From NCBI GenBank assembly GCA_030527765.1, contig JAUNAE010000074.1, positions 7,019 to 12,268 of the forward strand: a stretch of 5,250 nucleotides of DNA. The letters are read 5' to 3'. Origin of the DNA: Eubacteriales bacterium. GTDB lineage: Bacteria > Bacillota_A > Clostridia > Lachnospirales > Lachnospiraceae. A program made the position numbers and the translations under genes. The notes below the pieces were generated by a model that did no database searches, was not told the DNA's origin, and saw only the letters and a program-made list of their open reading frames with translations. How positions within the stretch are numbered: position 1 is the first letter of the stretch; each line of letters begins with the position of its first letter. This document shows positions 5,135-5,250 of the stretch, in pieces.

Positions 5135-5250
5135 ATGCAGACTTATATGGCTAATCCAGATAAAATCGAAAGAAAATGGTATGTAGTTGACGCTACTGGT
5201 TGCACCCTCGGCCGTCTGGCTTCTGGTGTAGCAAGCGTTTTAAGAGGAAA
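5135..5250 (+). CDS. rplM: Ribosomal protein L13 (uL13), 5' part only
   Basis: Large-subunit ribosomal protein L13. Only the first 38 codons plus two bases lie in the window. The visible sequence, [20 protein letters not shown] (residues 5-24) followed by [14 protein letters not shown] (25-38), matches the strongly conserved N-terminus of bacterial L13, including the KWYVVDA and LGRLAS blocks. The rest, about 105 residues by family length, and the usual partner rpsI would lie to the right. It has its own consensus promoter and structured leader, and so is expressed independently of the ecf-truA genes despite the conserved order. Confidence 0.96.
   Translation, partial: MQTYMANPDKIERKWYVVDATGCTLGRLASGVASVLRG

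Overview
The window reads as a piece of the chromosomal ribosomal-protein neighbourhood of a low-to-mid GC Firmicute, most likely a clostridial (Lachnospiraceae-like) gut anaerobe. This rests on the gene order ecfA1-ecfA2-ecfT-truA followed by rplM, on the strong AGGAGG ribosome binding sites, on the consensus sigma-A promoter, and on protein sequences that resemble Lachnospiraceae homologues. The taxonomic call is inference; no 16S or other marker is present.

Layout. (1) Positions 14-2543, plus strand: the complete energy-coupling module of an ECF vitamin/micronutrient transporter, made of two ATPases (ecfA1, ecfA2) and the transmembrane coupling protein (ecfT). The genes overlap (10 and 4 bases), so they are translationally coupled. 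No substrate-binding S component is present, which fits a shared (group II) module serving several S components encoded elsewhere. (2) Positions 2544-2681: a 138-base gap unusually rich in inverted repeats. It holds a four-stem cloverleaf-like fold beginning at the ecfT stop codon, then a short repeat unit with a hairpin. (3) Positions 2682-3422, plus strand: truA, tRNA pseudouridine synthase. (4) Positions 3446-3494: a strong bidirectional terminator between convergent genes. (5) Positions 3570-4733, minus strand: a cation diffusion facilitator (CDF) metal exporter with a manganese-like Asn-Asp-Asp-Asp transport site and an extra C-terminal domain that looks like a decayed duplicate of the first. 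(6) Positions 4734-5134: a divergent regulatory region of about 400 bases. It has a minus-strand promoter and hairpin leader for the CDF gene, and a perfect-consensus plus-strand promoter with a structured L13-type leader for rplM. (7) Positions 5135-5250: the first 38 codons of rplM (ribosomal protein L13), cut by the window edge.

How they fit together: in Bacillus subtilis and many Firmicutes the order is rplQ-ecfA1-ecfA2-ecfT-truA-rplM-rpsI. Here that order is kept, but a metal exporter on the opposite strand has been placed between truA and rplM, and rplM has its own strong promoter and leader. The most interesting non-coding signals are a 21-base repeat (19 of 21 identical) in the 5' regions of both truA and the CDF gene, the cloverleaf after ecfT, a 20-base perfect palindrome inside ecfT, and competing pairings in the rplM leader. 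No wholly new protein system is evident; the genes are recognisable housekeeping families.
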